A DNA stretch of 64,000 nucleotides, taken from positions 8,208,001 to 8,272,000 of the forward strand of contig PUDQ02000001.1 in assembly GCA_002964805.2 (NCBI GenBank). Reading direction: 5' to 3'. The notes beneath the pieces were generated by a model that was given only the letters and a program-made list of their open reading frames with translations, ran no database searches and was not told the DNA's origin. This document shows positions 44,765 through 57,264 of the stretch, piece by piece (positions within the stretch are counted from its first letter, which is position 1; every line of letters starts with the position of its first letter). Source of the DNA: Trametes villosa (lineage: Eukaryota; Basidiomycota; Agaricomycetes; Polyporales; Polyporaceae). The position numbers and the translations under genes were made by a program.

Positions 44765-45790
44765 ACACGCCTATTGCACGCTCGCCGCTATCGGAGACGC
44801 AGCGCTAGTATATCACGGCAACGCTGGGGCGGAGGTTGTGGAGGTGAGATTTCGAAGGCAGCCGGGGCAGTCGGGCACGCCGGGCTTGGCCTGCGCATGA
44901 TTGCAGTCCCAGTCTTTCCGCTACGCGATTGGATATCAGGCGACCAACAGCCAGCTCGATCTTCCAGCTCGTCCCATCCCAGTCCCACGGTCTCGGAGTC
45001 GCCTGGCGGGCACAAATTTTGCGTCACGGTCGCCCGCTCGCGTGCGGCCAGCAGGCGGCCAGGAACCGCGCCTCCGACGCCCTGCTCGCTCTTGCCGCAC
45101 TCGGAGCAGGAGCAGCAGTTGGCGGCGATGCGGCGGGGCCTCGGGCGGCGAGTCGGGCGTGCGGGCGTGCGGTGTACATAGACGTGCAATATACTTATTT
45201 GGCGAGGCGCAAAAGTGGCCGTTGACTTTGTGGGACTCCGGGCATGTTCTAGGAAGCAGAGGGGAGCGGGGGTGTTGCTCGAGACAGGGAGAAGGAGGAG
45301 AAGGAGCGTTCGCACGCGCGGGCGCTTAATTCTTACATCTCGTCTCTCGCCACCATGTCCTCGCTCGTCGTGTCCTCTCGCGCCGCCCTCCTGAACGATT
45401 GCTACACTACCCATACTGCACTCTCTAGCACCCTCGTCTTGCGCGATCAGCTCGTCTCGCACCTCCGGAGACTCGTCCGTGCAGCCTCTGTCTCCGAGTC
45501 TGAACTTCGCCGCGCTCTCTCTAGGACCTCATTGCTCCCCGGCGTCCTGCACAGCTGATCTACGCGTGTGGCGATGTCAGCACCGCGACAGCAGCTGTAG
45601 GCCCTCTCCCACAGGCACACCGCCCGTCCGGCTCGCTCGCGGCTCACCCACCCTCTGCAGGCCGGCGGCGTACCTCGCACGCGACAGAGCGGCCGCAGGC
45701 CTGCCTCCTCCCCGTCTGCGAACGTTACGACTAACAAGTGTACTCACTGTGGATCTCCATCAATGCTCACCCGCCCGCGAACTCGCTGCA
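44683..45790. repeat. Partner of the A/B identical tract
   Basis: Identical by eye to 32008-33115; see that entry. It covers the last carboxypeptidase exon of copy B and about 1 kb of noncoding downstream sequence. Confidence 0.75.
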
Positions 45791-47635
45791 TGCCGCACAC
45801 AGCTCCCGCAACCACCCTAGAACGCGGTCTGTGACACTCCGTGCCTTGCGCCAGCCTCCGACGTCCCGTGCATGCATACGCGAGTGGCGGCCACCGGCCA
45901 TTCTATATCTGTATTGTTGGTTGGTACACGAATGATGCAGCTTGATGAATTACTTACCACCAATTGCAGCTCTTCGTCGATTTGCCGTCCGTCTACGCGC
46001 GGTGTCGTATCCTCCGCCGCGCACATCCAGTACGCTGTGCTCCCGGGCCGCCGACCATCGCGTCTCCGAACTGCTATTCGCGCGCGCCGCCCGGCCAGCC
46101 CGCTCGCGCTCTAGTAGGCCGGCGGCTCATTTCGCACTCAGCAGGGCGGCCGCTGGCCGCCGGCACGTCTGCGAACTTGGTCAGTGCACGAATGCTACCG
46201 CTGACAAAAGTACTTACCGCGGATTTCCGCTGATTCCGACTCGCCCGCGAACACCCTGCGAACTCCCCGCCCGTTGTCCGCCACTCTCGCGCGAGCGCCC
46301 GGGAACGCGCTCTCTGTGAGGCTCGGCCTAGCGCAGCTTTTCGACGTCCTGTACACGCGCGAGTGGCGGCCGCCGGCCACGATATCTACACCGCCGGTTA
46401 GTACACAAATATCGTAACTTAGTGAGATACTTACCACTCGCCGCAGTCCGTCGCCGACTCGCCGTCCGCCATCCGTTCCTGCGCTTGCGCGCGGTGCTGC
46501 ATCGTCCGCCGTATCCGGTATGTCACGCACCTCGGGCCGCCGACCGTCGTATCTCCGAATCGCCCGTCGTGGCGCGCAATGGCCGCCAGCCGCCTGCGCG
46601 TCTGTCGATCGGGTCGATGCGCGAACGACACATTCACTGAGCGGAGGTAACACCAAGCGTCTTCCGCCTCCGCCTTGGCCATCGTCCTCGCGGATCCACG
46701 GATCGCCACCGTGCAGTCGCTCGCCGTGGCGCCACCTGCCGCGATGTGTACACAGCCACGCTCGCGCCGGCCTGAGTCTTCTACGATGTTGACTGCCTTG
46801 TGTACATGCCGGCCGCCGGCGTCCCGCTCGTCCATGCATGCGACAGTGGCGGCTGGCCAGCCACACGTTGAGTTGTTCCGTCAGTGTGTGATCTCGAAGA
46901 CAAGGGATTCGCTGACCACGTACCCACCGTCTCCGCCTTCGACCTCGCAAGCTCGCAGGTCACCGGAGCGCCGTTGCCGCGGTGTCGGCTCGCGAGCGCG
47001 CACTTGCACCTGTCAGCCCGTCCTGTGCGCCCTCCGCTCTCTCGCGCATGCGCAAGCTGTCGACGTCGCCCTCGTGCGCGTGCACGTGTGTGACGGTCGC
47101 CGGCCTTCGAGGCGTCTGCGGGCTAGGTCAGCGCGGGCGAACGATACTGGCATGTTACGAACTTTGTACCTACCGTCTCTTGTTGCTGTGTCCACTCCCG
47201 CCTCCATCCTCGGTGTGTGCTCGCCCGCCATGGTGTCCTAGCTCGCGGGGCGTTCACAGCCGCCCTCGGGCCTTAGTGGGGTTCTTCGTGATGTGAGCTG
47301 CGGGGTTCCTTGGCGGCCGGATTGAGCGGGCGGGCAATGCGTGTAGTACTTGTCCGTGTTCCGGCTCCTCTTGCAGCTATGCTAACAGCTGCCGCCAGCG
47401 AGAGGACATCGACCAGGGGACACAGTCTGCTTCTCTGGTGGTCATATGCTTCATGTTGTGTTCACCGCCGGCGTCCTCGATGTCCGTCTGTGGCGATGTT
47501 TATTAGTTGAGCTACTGCGCAGTTCAGCAATATGCTTACCACTGAGTTGTGCAGCGTTCGTCTGGGGAAGCCTCGTGGAGAAAGGGGGGAGTGATAGTCC
47601 AGGCGATGGCGAGGGAGGGTGTTCACAAAGGTCAT
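45748..47635 (-). ncRNA. Putative spliced transcript, exon-cassette array B
   Basis: This is the unit B counterpart of the array at 33073-34981, with the same donors (GTAAGT near 45955, 46215 and 46435) and the same 52-nt intron at 47488-47539. One GTAAGTACTT donor context has changed to GTAAGTAATT but stays usable. The block with three copies of a TACGCGCGGTGTCG unit in A (about 33335-33370) has only one here. The possible first exon begins at 47635. Confidence 0.4.
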
Positions 47636-48500
47636 GCTGGTTGCTGCGGGCGGGGAGGGAGACGGTGGGAGTCACGGCGAGGCGGGACGTCTGGGCCGCA
47701 CCTGTGAGTATGTCAGAGAGGTGACAGTCTCGCTTCTGCCTTGAATATATTTCTTAATTTCTGGGGAGAGCGGCGAACTCGCCTAGCTCTCCCCGCTCAG
47801 GGTCCTCCGGCTTCCCATCGCCTCGGCTTGAGCGTGAATTGGTGCTCCCTGATTGGTCTGTTTCCCCTGCATGCTCTCACATCTCACAATCGGCAGAGTC
47901 TTCTCTGCCCGCATCACTCCGCTCACATCCGCTGTGCTCACACACTCACGCCCTCCATCGGACAGGGCCAGACATCCAGGACAAGGAGGGCTGGGACAAG
48001 CAGGATGACTGCATGGTCCAACCATCCTTTCTCTGCACGTCTGGCCAAGCATATTTAATATCCTAATGCAGGTGAATGAAGCCCAGATTTATTAATTGCA
48101 GAGACTGAATTCGTTAGAGAGCTAGTAGCCCTGCATAGTATTGGGCTACCGCCCTCACCTCTCACGCTGATCCTCTCATCACTCGCTTCGATGCGCACCC
48201 GCGTATGCTTGATTAAATCGCAGCGCACTGGTCTGGAGTGGTGGAGGGCAAGCGAGTTGAAATAGCAGCCGCCGCCGCCGCGCCTGCAGCCAATTCAGCG
48301 CTAATATCCCAAATACGGAATGCGGTGTGGTTCGCAAGCGCTGTCGCGCCGGCTTGACCCTGCGCTGACTTTCGCACCGACCTCCACCTGGTGATGCCCT
48401 CGAAGTCGTCGCAGCGCAATCTGAATCGAATTATATGGTGTATACACTAACAGAAATCAAGCAGTATCTTCGGAAAACACCAACGTTGCATGCAGCACAG

Positions 48501-49306
48501 TCACAACTCGCGATCACTGCTCCAACCCGTCGCCGTCTCGATCTCCGAACCCGCCGCCCCGTCATCCGACGAAAATTCGCTTATCTCGTCCTCGGCCACC
48601 TCCGCGCCGCTCCCTGAGGGGCCGTGAGATGAGCCCGCGCCGAGAGCTCCAGCCACGAGTGGAAACGCCAACGGCAAGGGCTGCAGCCGAAGGGGCCGCG
48701 CCTCGTCCTCATCGTCCGAGTCGTGCACAAATTTGTCGCTCTTCGGCCCGTCCTTTGGCCGCCGCAGAGGTCCGCCGTCGGGCTTCGTCACCCACCGGTA
48801 GCGCGACCGCCCGATGTCGTTGCGCCCGCCGGACTGCTTCCGGTGGACGAAGTTCTTGCCGGGGGCGACGAGCGTAGGGTCGAGTGCGGCATTCAGCTTG
48901 TCGAGGTCCGTTGCAGGGACGAACTTGATTTCGTCCGACTTCCAGAGCGCCAGGAGCTCCTCGAGGACGTCGCAGCCGCCGACGCTGCTCAGGTTCCGAA
49001 ACGGAATCCGGTCGGGCCAGCCTTGGATCTTGAAGCCGTAGAAGATCACGCACGTCTCGGCGTAGTCCTCGATGGCGTACCACAAGCCGGCGTAAGGGTC
49101 GCCAGTGACCCCACCTTCACAAATGGTCAGTACAGCGGAGTTCTGCAGGGAATGCGCGCGAGCTTACCAAACTTGCCATCGATCAGGTCTCGTGCCGCCG
49201 TCCGCAACTTCGTACGCCTGCTCGGTCGCTTTGACGCAGCAGTCCGCGGTGCGGCGGCCGCTGTCGGGTCGGCGTGCACGCGGGAGGCTTTAACGGTCCT
49301 CGGCAT
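48501..49306 (-). CDS. Conserved protein of unknown function, unit B
   Basis: Counterpart of the gene at 35883-36688, with start ATG at 49306 and stop at 48501-48503. It has the same intron problem near 49120-49165 (donor GTAAGC, acceptor uncertain). The protein differs at a handful of positions (for example KIQGWPDRIPF for KIEGWPDRIPL), while many third-position changes are silent. Basic then acidic tail as in unit A. Function unknown. Confidence 0.6.
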
Positions 49307-52300
49307 GAGGTGGTGAGCGGTACGAGGGCGTAGATCGGAAGTTGTGCAGCGAATGAGGACGGGGGATGGTGGGAGACGTCGCGGTACACTCTCATTTCCC
49401 CTCGCCCGCTCTTTATACCCTGCGTGCGTCTGCTACTCACTCTACACATTGGGACAGTCTGCGTGTTTGTGTCCAGTAAGTCGATCGCGGCTCGAGCGGC
49501 CTGAAGCACAAACGGCACCACCAACGCGCATGCCGTGAGCAACTCCGCGAGTCAAGCTGCACGGCCGGTAAGTTCAGTCTTGGCTCAGATATCCCACTCG
49601 TACACGTAACCTCCCCGCAGCGGACTACGATGCCGAACATTGAGCGCCGTGCGTACGACTCGATCCGGTGGCAGTCCAACCTCACTCGAGTGCCTTGATC
49701 GACTCGAGCAGACCGCGCCGTAAAGCCTGTACGTTTCCTATGATTCTTGGCATGCGCTGCGCTCCTCACGCAATGGTCTACAGGGTCGCAAGGCGGCAGA
49801 CATGGCCACGCAAATCCACAAGCGTAAGCATTGCCTCCGAGTGCACGGTCCCCGGGCCGTGCACTTTACGCTTGCCTTTAGTCTCATCTGTGGCGGCTAC
49901 CCGCGCGCACGGAGTGAGTTGTAAATATAGGACAAACACCACGGGCATAGTACTGCTATACACACTTGCAAGTGGACATGCCGTGCTACGGTGCACACAA
50001 ATAAGGCCGACTTCAACGGTCAACACCGGTTGAGGACGAGGGTGGCGCTCTGGATCTGCAGGCTCATGGCGTCGGGCGGCGTAGATCGAGCAAGGCCGGA
50101 AATCTTTGACTGAGGCAACGCGGTGTTCGCGTCGCGGCGCGTGAGTCACAAGATGTAAATATCAAACCATGAAGTGTTCCGTGCGTTGACTGACTTTGAC
50201 TCGTGCAGGTTCGCTTCGGATTGAACCCCAGAACATACTGCACCGCCTGCGGTGCTTAGATACGATGTGCGCAGAGTTCCCCAATTTGAGGGGGATACTC
50301 GGGGCTGGCGCGACGTAGAGACTGCACGATGCAGCTCTGAATCCAGTGGGAAGCGCGCCGCTTCCTCGCGCGCCGTGGCTGGAGCGGGCATGCGCATGCG
50401 CAGGAGGAGGTCGAATACTGAGTACTGAACCCGTACCTTCCGTGGTCGCGACTTCGCGAGCTACCGAAGACGTCGGCTGCATCTCGTGGCCCGTCGTGAT
50501 GTGCAGGGCACGGTCTGACATCGTCCGAGGTATGCGAAGTGTTTCATAAATGTATATCAGTCACGGTGCCCCGCCGGAGAACGCGTAGACATGTGAACAG
50601 GGAGTAGACGCGGTCTGAGAGTTCGGACATGCGATATCACTCATGCGACAGAGAAATCATCAGAGATACGGGAGACTCGGAGACGGGAACTAGCGGCGTA
50701 CCTATGTCTCGCCGTCGTACCTGTTCGTGCGTACTCGCTGCACCGAGTTTCGAGCGTAATAGGATTCGGGCACGACGACCGGTCCACTGCACTAGTTGCG
50801 CGCCCGCGCAGGTCTTCGCGGGGTTGCTTTGCTCATTCCGTATTCCGCACCACACTGCAGGACTCGTTGTGTTTGTGGTGCAGCCGTTTGCCTGTTGCAC
50901 ACGCCGCCCGTCCATCTTCTCGCGAAAGCCTCGAGCGAGGCGCGGGCATGCGCGCTGTGTGTGCAATTTCGCTTGAGGAGGTATCCTGAATCAGCACACC
51001 GGCGGCCCTGGCGCAGACGAACTGTCATGCTCGGGTCGCTCTCATCCTCTGTACCTGTCCCCGAAGAACAAAGAACGAGCAGGACGCAGGCCCGGAAGCC
51101 GGATATCGCCCTTCGAATGCCCCGGCCCCGTTCGGACATGAACAGAGTGTTTGACGGCGGATGCTACACGAAGCTACATGACGAACCTGGACTGGGCGCG
51201 CATGTTCGCGCCGGACGGCTACTTTACCGATCGGAGCCCAGGACTCGGAGCAGGGCGCGGGACGGCGAGTGGATACGCAACCGCGCGAGAGCGCGATGTT
51301 CCCAAAACTCGGGGCGGCGGAGATGTCCCAGACGAAGCGATGTCCGAGCGAGACAGACGGCGGGGAGCCAGACCCTCGCATGCCCGTCGCACCTGCGCCG
51401 ACGTCTCACTAGCAATGCTCGCTGGATGACGGCCCGAACGGTGTGTATGTGCGCTCGCGTAAACGGGCGGACTTGGCGCACCAGCACGGGAGCCTCGCGG
51501 TGGGCAGTCGGCAGGAGACGAGCGGTGGGCGGTACAACATGCGGAGAGGGAGCCGCATTCGCATCTTGACCGCGGGGGCTGTGTTGCGGGCGGGCTTCGA
51601 AGTGGCGGACGAGCTTCGTCTTGGGCGAACGCACGGAGAGCGCAAGCGCGAGGGGTACGCCGCGGCGCAGGTCTACTACTGCCAACCATTCGCCTCCGTC
51701 CGTCGCCCGTGGTTCTGTGCAGACGTCGAGTTGCTGTCCGTCTTGCTGCGTAGGGGGTGCCCAGACTCGTTCCTGCATTGTACGAACCGCCGCCGGCGCC
51801 CACACCATGCAAACGGTCTGTCCGCTCGACGAGAGGTGTGTATTGCGATAGGGAGCCCCCTGCTACAGTACACGATGAGCCTCGTGAACGGCTCGACGGC
51901 GCGGCCACACGCCTGTTGCATACCTCCGCGGCGTCCGCCCTCGGTCCTCGCTCGGCGCAACGGAACTTACCTCCCCCGTACCCGCAGGACGCGGCGGCGA
52001 TGCAGTGTCGCACGGCGGACGGGCTCGGCTAGCGACACGGAGGAGTGGGTCCGGGGCGCCGCACAGCTTCGTACGACACTCGGCTATGCGGCGTCGCTTC
52101 GTGCTTCGAGCGCGGAGATGCATGAGCGCGTGCGGATGACACACGCCCGGCGTGGCGTGGCGTGGTGTGTCGCGGCGGACGCGGACACGGAGAGTCTGGG
52201 CGAGGGGGACGGCGGCTCGGGAGGCGGCGGAGAGGCAGGGGAGCGGTGGTCCGTGCGGCCGCGGGGGTGCATAAAGCGTGCAGCAGCCGGCACGGACGCC

Positions 52301-53054
52301 AGTCGTGCCCCTCTGCCCTACTACAACGTCTAGTCCGCCGTCCGGTCGCCTGCTCACGCTCACCCGGCTCGTGTCGCTGCCGGGGACATATCGTGTGGTG
52401 AACGGCCGCGTGCTCTCGGATAGTATCCCGACTCACCTGGTTTTGCAGGAGCCCGGCGCCGCATTCATCGGCGTACGCCCGTCCTCGAAGCTCCATTCGT
52501 GCGCCGGCCAAGTGCAAGCCGCGTACGAGAGCGGTGCGCACGGCGCGGCACGGTCGACCGCGCAGAGCGCACTCTGCCTCGGCGCGGGGTTTGACGTCGT
52601 CCGCCGACGCGTCCCGTCCCCGCAGCAGCGTCTGCGGAACTCCATCTCACCCGTCGTAGTCCGTAGCATAGACGCCACGCACCGTGCACACCGCCGGCGG
52701 CCGCGGTAGCTCGTCCCGGCTGCGAGGCAGCGGGCCTGAGAACGCGTTCTCGCCTCGCATCCGCTGTTCGAATCGCCCGGTCGCGCTCGATTCGTATTTA
52801 CACGCCCGTCCGGCGTACATGGTAGCACAGGTGGGGTACACGGCACCGGTGGCCGTCACGCCGAGTGCGAGGGCTCCGGGCTGGCGCAGCGCGCTCAAAA
52901 ACGCGCACTCCGCCTCGCGCGCGATTTCCAAACCGCCCGGACATGCTCAGTACCTGCACGGAACGTTAGCGCGGGTGCAAGGGCACGCCCGTGCCAAACA
53001 ACGCGGCCGTCGGGCGCCAGGGTGAGCCGTGACAGCCGTCCCACCGCCGGCGCC
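49307..53054. other. Gene-poor part of unit B
   Basis: Counterpart of 36689-40550. It keeps the TATA-bearing promoter at about 49410. It has extra or missing segments relative to unit A (for example additional sequence near 49685-49750). Open frames differ in length and end points from those of unit A, so they are not called. Confidence 0.4.
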
Positions 53055-53978
53055 CATGAAATCGCCCAAAGTGCCCCGAAATTTTTCTCCTCCGGCAGCG
53101 CTGATACTTGCAGCGCTGGCGCCCCCTGGTGCAGGGAGCCCTGCAATCGCGTTTTCGCGCGCGTGTGGGGCGCGTTGCGGGTGGGACGCGGCGTTTTGGG
53201 GGTGCTCGCGGCCGGATCGACGGACAGCGCGCGGGGTATCGCCTACGCGCGCTGTCCGGAGACGGGATATGCTTGTAGGAGTGCGCGAGGGTGTGTCCGC
53301 GAAGTTGCGCGACGAACCGGCGCGGGACGGCATGTCGGCGCGGGCGGCGTCCCGGACGCGCCCATGAAATCGCACGAAACGACGCGAAAATTTTCTCGTC
53401 GGATCGCGCTGAAACTTGCTGGGCGTACGCGAAATGGTTCATGGAAGCTCACTGTCGTGTTTGCCAACGCGCCCGGGGGGCGCTGCGAGCGGGGCGAGGC
53501 GATCTTGCGCCCGTTCGCGTTCGCCGGCAGCATTCCGCCCTCCCATCCGCCCGCCCGCACTCTCCCGCGGCTGCATACCATAACGGAAGCACTCACCAGT
53601 GTGCCTGCCAAGTTACGCGCCCGCCGGGCGAGGGACCGTGCGGGGACGCGTGTTTCGCTCGGCCGCGCCCCATGAAATTGCGCAAAGCCGACGAAATTTT
53701 TTCGGCGCGGATCGAGCCAAAACGCGGTGGGTGTATGCGCCTTGGTCTATGGAAACCGCGCATCGTGTTTGCGAGGCGCGACAAGCTGGTGGACGGGCGT
53801 AGAGACGTCAGTTATGGGCGGGCGGGGCCGAAAGCGGGGCGGCATGCAGCGCGGGGACGGCGTCCGGGCAGCTTCTGCGCGGTCGCGCGGGAGAGATGGG
53901 GGTACGGGGCGAGCGTAGCACGCGTTTGGGGGCGGGGCTCGGCCGTCGTGTGCGTCGCGAGGGCTCGGCAGGGTGGAC
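53055..53978. repeat. Three 308-bp direct repeats, unit B
   Basis: CATGAAATCGC/CATGAAATTGC starts at 53055, 53363 and 53671, again exactly 308 bases apart, matching the array in unit A. Confidence 0.65.
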
Positions 53979-54079
53979 TGTGAAGTGCATGCCGTGAGCG
54001 CAGCTCGCGCTCGGAGAGGCTGAGAACTTACCTGAGGCTGGAATACATCTCGTAGTAGCTTGCTGTGCAAAGAGCGGAT

Positions 54080-55121
54080 GTGTTTGCGCAGTCGAGGCGG
54101 TTGGAGAGCGAAGGGAAGGCGGCGGAGACTTGGCCGGCGGCCAGGCGCCGTTCCCGGCGAACGACGTCGACGGCGCCTTTGCGCGTGCACCAGCGCCATC
54201 GTCCAGGGCTGGCGTACGTCCGGCAAGCGTCAGGAACGCGGGGCGAGCGCGCGAACGCAGGGGCTTGAGTGTTCTCCGAGACTGGACGCACGGGCTGCCT
54301 CCCGGAGCTCGCGGAACGCGGTCATGATAGCCGGTTTTGGCGAGAGCGCATACAGCCGGCGTGCACTATCAGAGTGCACGTTGTTGAGGGCGTGCGCGGG
54401 CAGCTGGGACGCGGAGATTGACGGATTAGTGCGCGGGACGACCGTGTTCAGGCACTGGTAAGCGCATTTCGCATCGGGACGGGCTGGAAACTGACCAGAA
54501 TATGTATCAGCACGCCCCCGACCTTGCACTACACGCCGCACGCCGCCCGATGACGGGAGGGAGCTGGAGGGAGTGCTTGAGCATCGACGCCGTTCCGAGC
54601 GTGGGCCTTGTCCGGCGGCCTCAGGATGTGGCAGGCGCCATCTTGTAACGTACCAGAACGTCCTCTGCAAGTTTGGCGAGGGGGCGTCGAGAACTACGGC
54701 GGGTGCAAGAGGAGCACGCTGTGCGAGGGGGCGCCGACCGCGATTCGCAGCGGGCAGAGCTGCTCGAACGCGAGCGAGACCGCGCGCCGGGGAGACAGGA
54801 GAGAATGGCGAGCAGTGGGCCTGAGCACGGGCAGCCAAGGGACAGGCGAGGGACAGGCGAGGGAGAGCAGCGCGCGAGAGGCGACATGGCAGAGAGGCAG
54901 ATCGCATATCTGGGCGCGATCTGCCAGCGACGTCATCGCGAGCGCACGGAGGTCTACCAGCTCGAGCCAGCTACGGGCGCGCGCCTATTGGCGTGTGCCG
55001 CGCGGTCATGGAACTCGCCGCAGTCCGTCTGAGTCCATGTGCGCGCCGGTTCCGACGTCAGTGATACACCCACAGCCGCTATATTAGAGTCAGCCTTGGG
55101 AAACGGCGCGCAAACGTCCTC
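54080..55121. repeat. Partner of the B/C identical tract
   Basis: Identical by eye to 41576-42617; it includes the upstream region and promoter of carboxypeptidase C. Confidence 0.75.
55080..55086 (+). promoter_or_regulatory. TATA-like element, carboxypeptidase C
   Basis: TATATTA 52-58 bases before the ATG at 55138, inside the tract identical to unit B. Confidence 0.5.
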
Positions 55122-55137
55122 TCCTCTATCGCCCGCC

Positions 55138-57264
55138 ATGCTGTTCTCAACTCTGGCTAGCTTGGCGGTGCTGACGTGCGGTGCGTGCGCGCGCTCGCAG
55201 GCACCGTTCCAGTTCGACGCGACCGCGGCAGCTGGGAACGCTGTGAACCCGCTGCCCGTAGGGACGTTCAGCTCTCCGAGCAACTTGACGTTGTCGTCTG
55301 TTGCTGCACACGACGAGTATACCGCGTTTGCGCACCCTCGCTACCCTGCACACCGCGTTCGCGTCAAGAAGAGCGACTTCTGCGACCCTACCGTCAAGTA
55401 AGCATATGCATGGTACCATTCGACTCCACGCAACCAGTCGGGTGCTTACTAGGCTGCAGTGTATATACAGGCTATCTGGACGTTGATTACGGTGCAAAAC
55501 ACCTATTCTTCTACTTCTTCGAGAGCCGCCGCGACCCTGCAAACGGTGAGATCGACGGCCTCACACACACGCCCCTTACCGGGTGCAAGGGAAGGCTGGT
55601 CAAGCTGATGTCTATTCTGTCTAGATGACGTTATGATGTGGATTAACGGAGGTACGCGTGAACATGCGTCCAAATGACCGTGAAGCTCATGGCCGTATAT
55701 AGGACCCGGCTGCTCGTCCTCCATGGGCCTGCTCATGGAGCTCGGCCCGTGCAGCATCGACATGCACAACAAGTCCAGCAACGGTACTATCTGGAACCCG
55801 TACTCCTGGAACGCAGAGGCCAACATCTTCTTCCTCGACCAGCCGTCAGTATCCTTCTCACTCGCACTATGGCGTGCACGCTAACGCTGGACTTGGTGCG
55901 GGCAGCGTCGGCGTGGGCTTCTCGTATGCGGACTTTGGCGAGACCGTGGAGACGACGGAGGATGCGGCGAAGAACATCCACGCGTTCCTGACGATCTTCT
56001 TCGAGACGTTCTCGGACTTTAAGGGTCGCCCGCTGCACCTCGCCGGCGAGTCGTACGGGGTAAGCAATCCTGCACATAGCCCACCATGCAGTCAGCTGAT
56101 AGTGCACTCCCGATGCTTAGGGTCGCTACCTCCCGACCTTCGCAAGCTACGTTTACGACCAGAACCAGGTCGCAAAAGCGGAGGGGCGAGAGACGCTCAA
56201 CCTGACTAGCGTCCTCATTGGTAACGGTATAACTGACTTCTCGACGTACGTCCAGCCTGAATGGAGGGCAACCCCTGGTGCTGATATCTGCGCTACAGCC
56301 TCTATGCTGGAAGGTACGAAGTGGAGTGCGGCACAGCGTCCCTAGACGTGCCGTTCCAGACTATCAGCACCTGCGTCAAGATGAAGACCGCAGTAAGTAC
56401 TGCGATCTGCATATGCGTTAGATCGCAGAGAGATGCTAATAGCGAGCGATGTCAGCTCCCGCGTTGCGAAAAGGGACTACAGGACAGCTGTGTTGACCGC
56501 TTCGACGCAATTGACTGCAGGGCTGCAGTCAACTTCTGCGAGTCCGAAGTCAGCGGCGCGTTCGAGACGAGCGGTGAGTTTTGTGTGGCCTTCGGTCAGC
56601 GGTTCACAGTCTGACATCCTGTTCTTGAAGGACGCAACTTCTACGACATCTCCAAGGTTAAACACCATGCAAATATCCCTACTACTGCGGCTAACCTCAA
56701 TCCGTCCATAGGACTGCCTCGGGAACGGCGACCTCTGCTACCTCGAATCCGCCGTGATCAAAGACTACCTCAACCAGCCCTCCACGCGCGCCCTGCTGGG
56801 CGTCGAGTCCCCCTCCAACTTCACCTCCTGCAGCCCCGAGGTCGGGCGCGCGTTCAACGCCCGCCTCGACAAGTACGCCGTGCCCGCGCACTTCCACGTC
56901 GCGGGCCTGCTCGAGCGCGGCGTGCGCGTGCTCGTCTACGCGGGCACGTACGACTGGCAGTGCAACTGGGCCGCGAACCGCCGCTGGCTCGAGAAGCTCG
57001 AGTGGGCGGGCGCGCCGCGCTATGCGGCCGCGGACTTCCGCGACTGGGCGGTCGGCGGCAGGAAGGCGGGCGAGACGAAGAGCGCGGGGCCGTTGACGTT
57101 TGCGACTGTGCGCGGGGCGGGACATATGATGAGTGTCCACTTCCTTTCCTTTGCCTTGTGGTGTGGTTGGGGCTGACGGGTTGTTCGGCCAGCACGTACC
57201 GTTCGACAAGCCCACGGAGGCGCAGGCGATGGTCTCGCGCTGGCTCGCCCGGGAGGACCTGTAA
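55138..57264 (+). CDS. Secreted serine carboxypeptidase S10, copy C
   Basis: Signal peptide [18 protein letters not shown], then the same exon order as copy B. Catalytic Ser in GESYG|G, Asp in GTYDWQCNW, His in GAGHM. The intron after GAGHM (57129-57195, ATGAGT..CAGCAC) is 67 nt here, so it is not a multiple of three; reading through it meets TGA at 57174-57176. Only AT-AC removal gives VPFDKP and the full C-terminus ending LAREDL, with stop TAA at 57262-57264. Some differences from B lie in exons (for example CSPEVGRAFNARLD for [14 protein letters not shown]). It is likely functional if the intron is spliced. Confidence 0.87.

Larger units (their letters stand above)
42474..54977. repeat. 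Segmental tandem repeat, unit B
   Basis: Second unit, about 12.50 kb, with the same order of elements as unit A and no insertion in the carboxypeptidase. Offsets to unit A fall from about 12,960 at the left to about 12,505 at the right as indels accumulate. Confidence 0.85.
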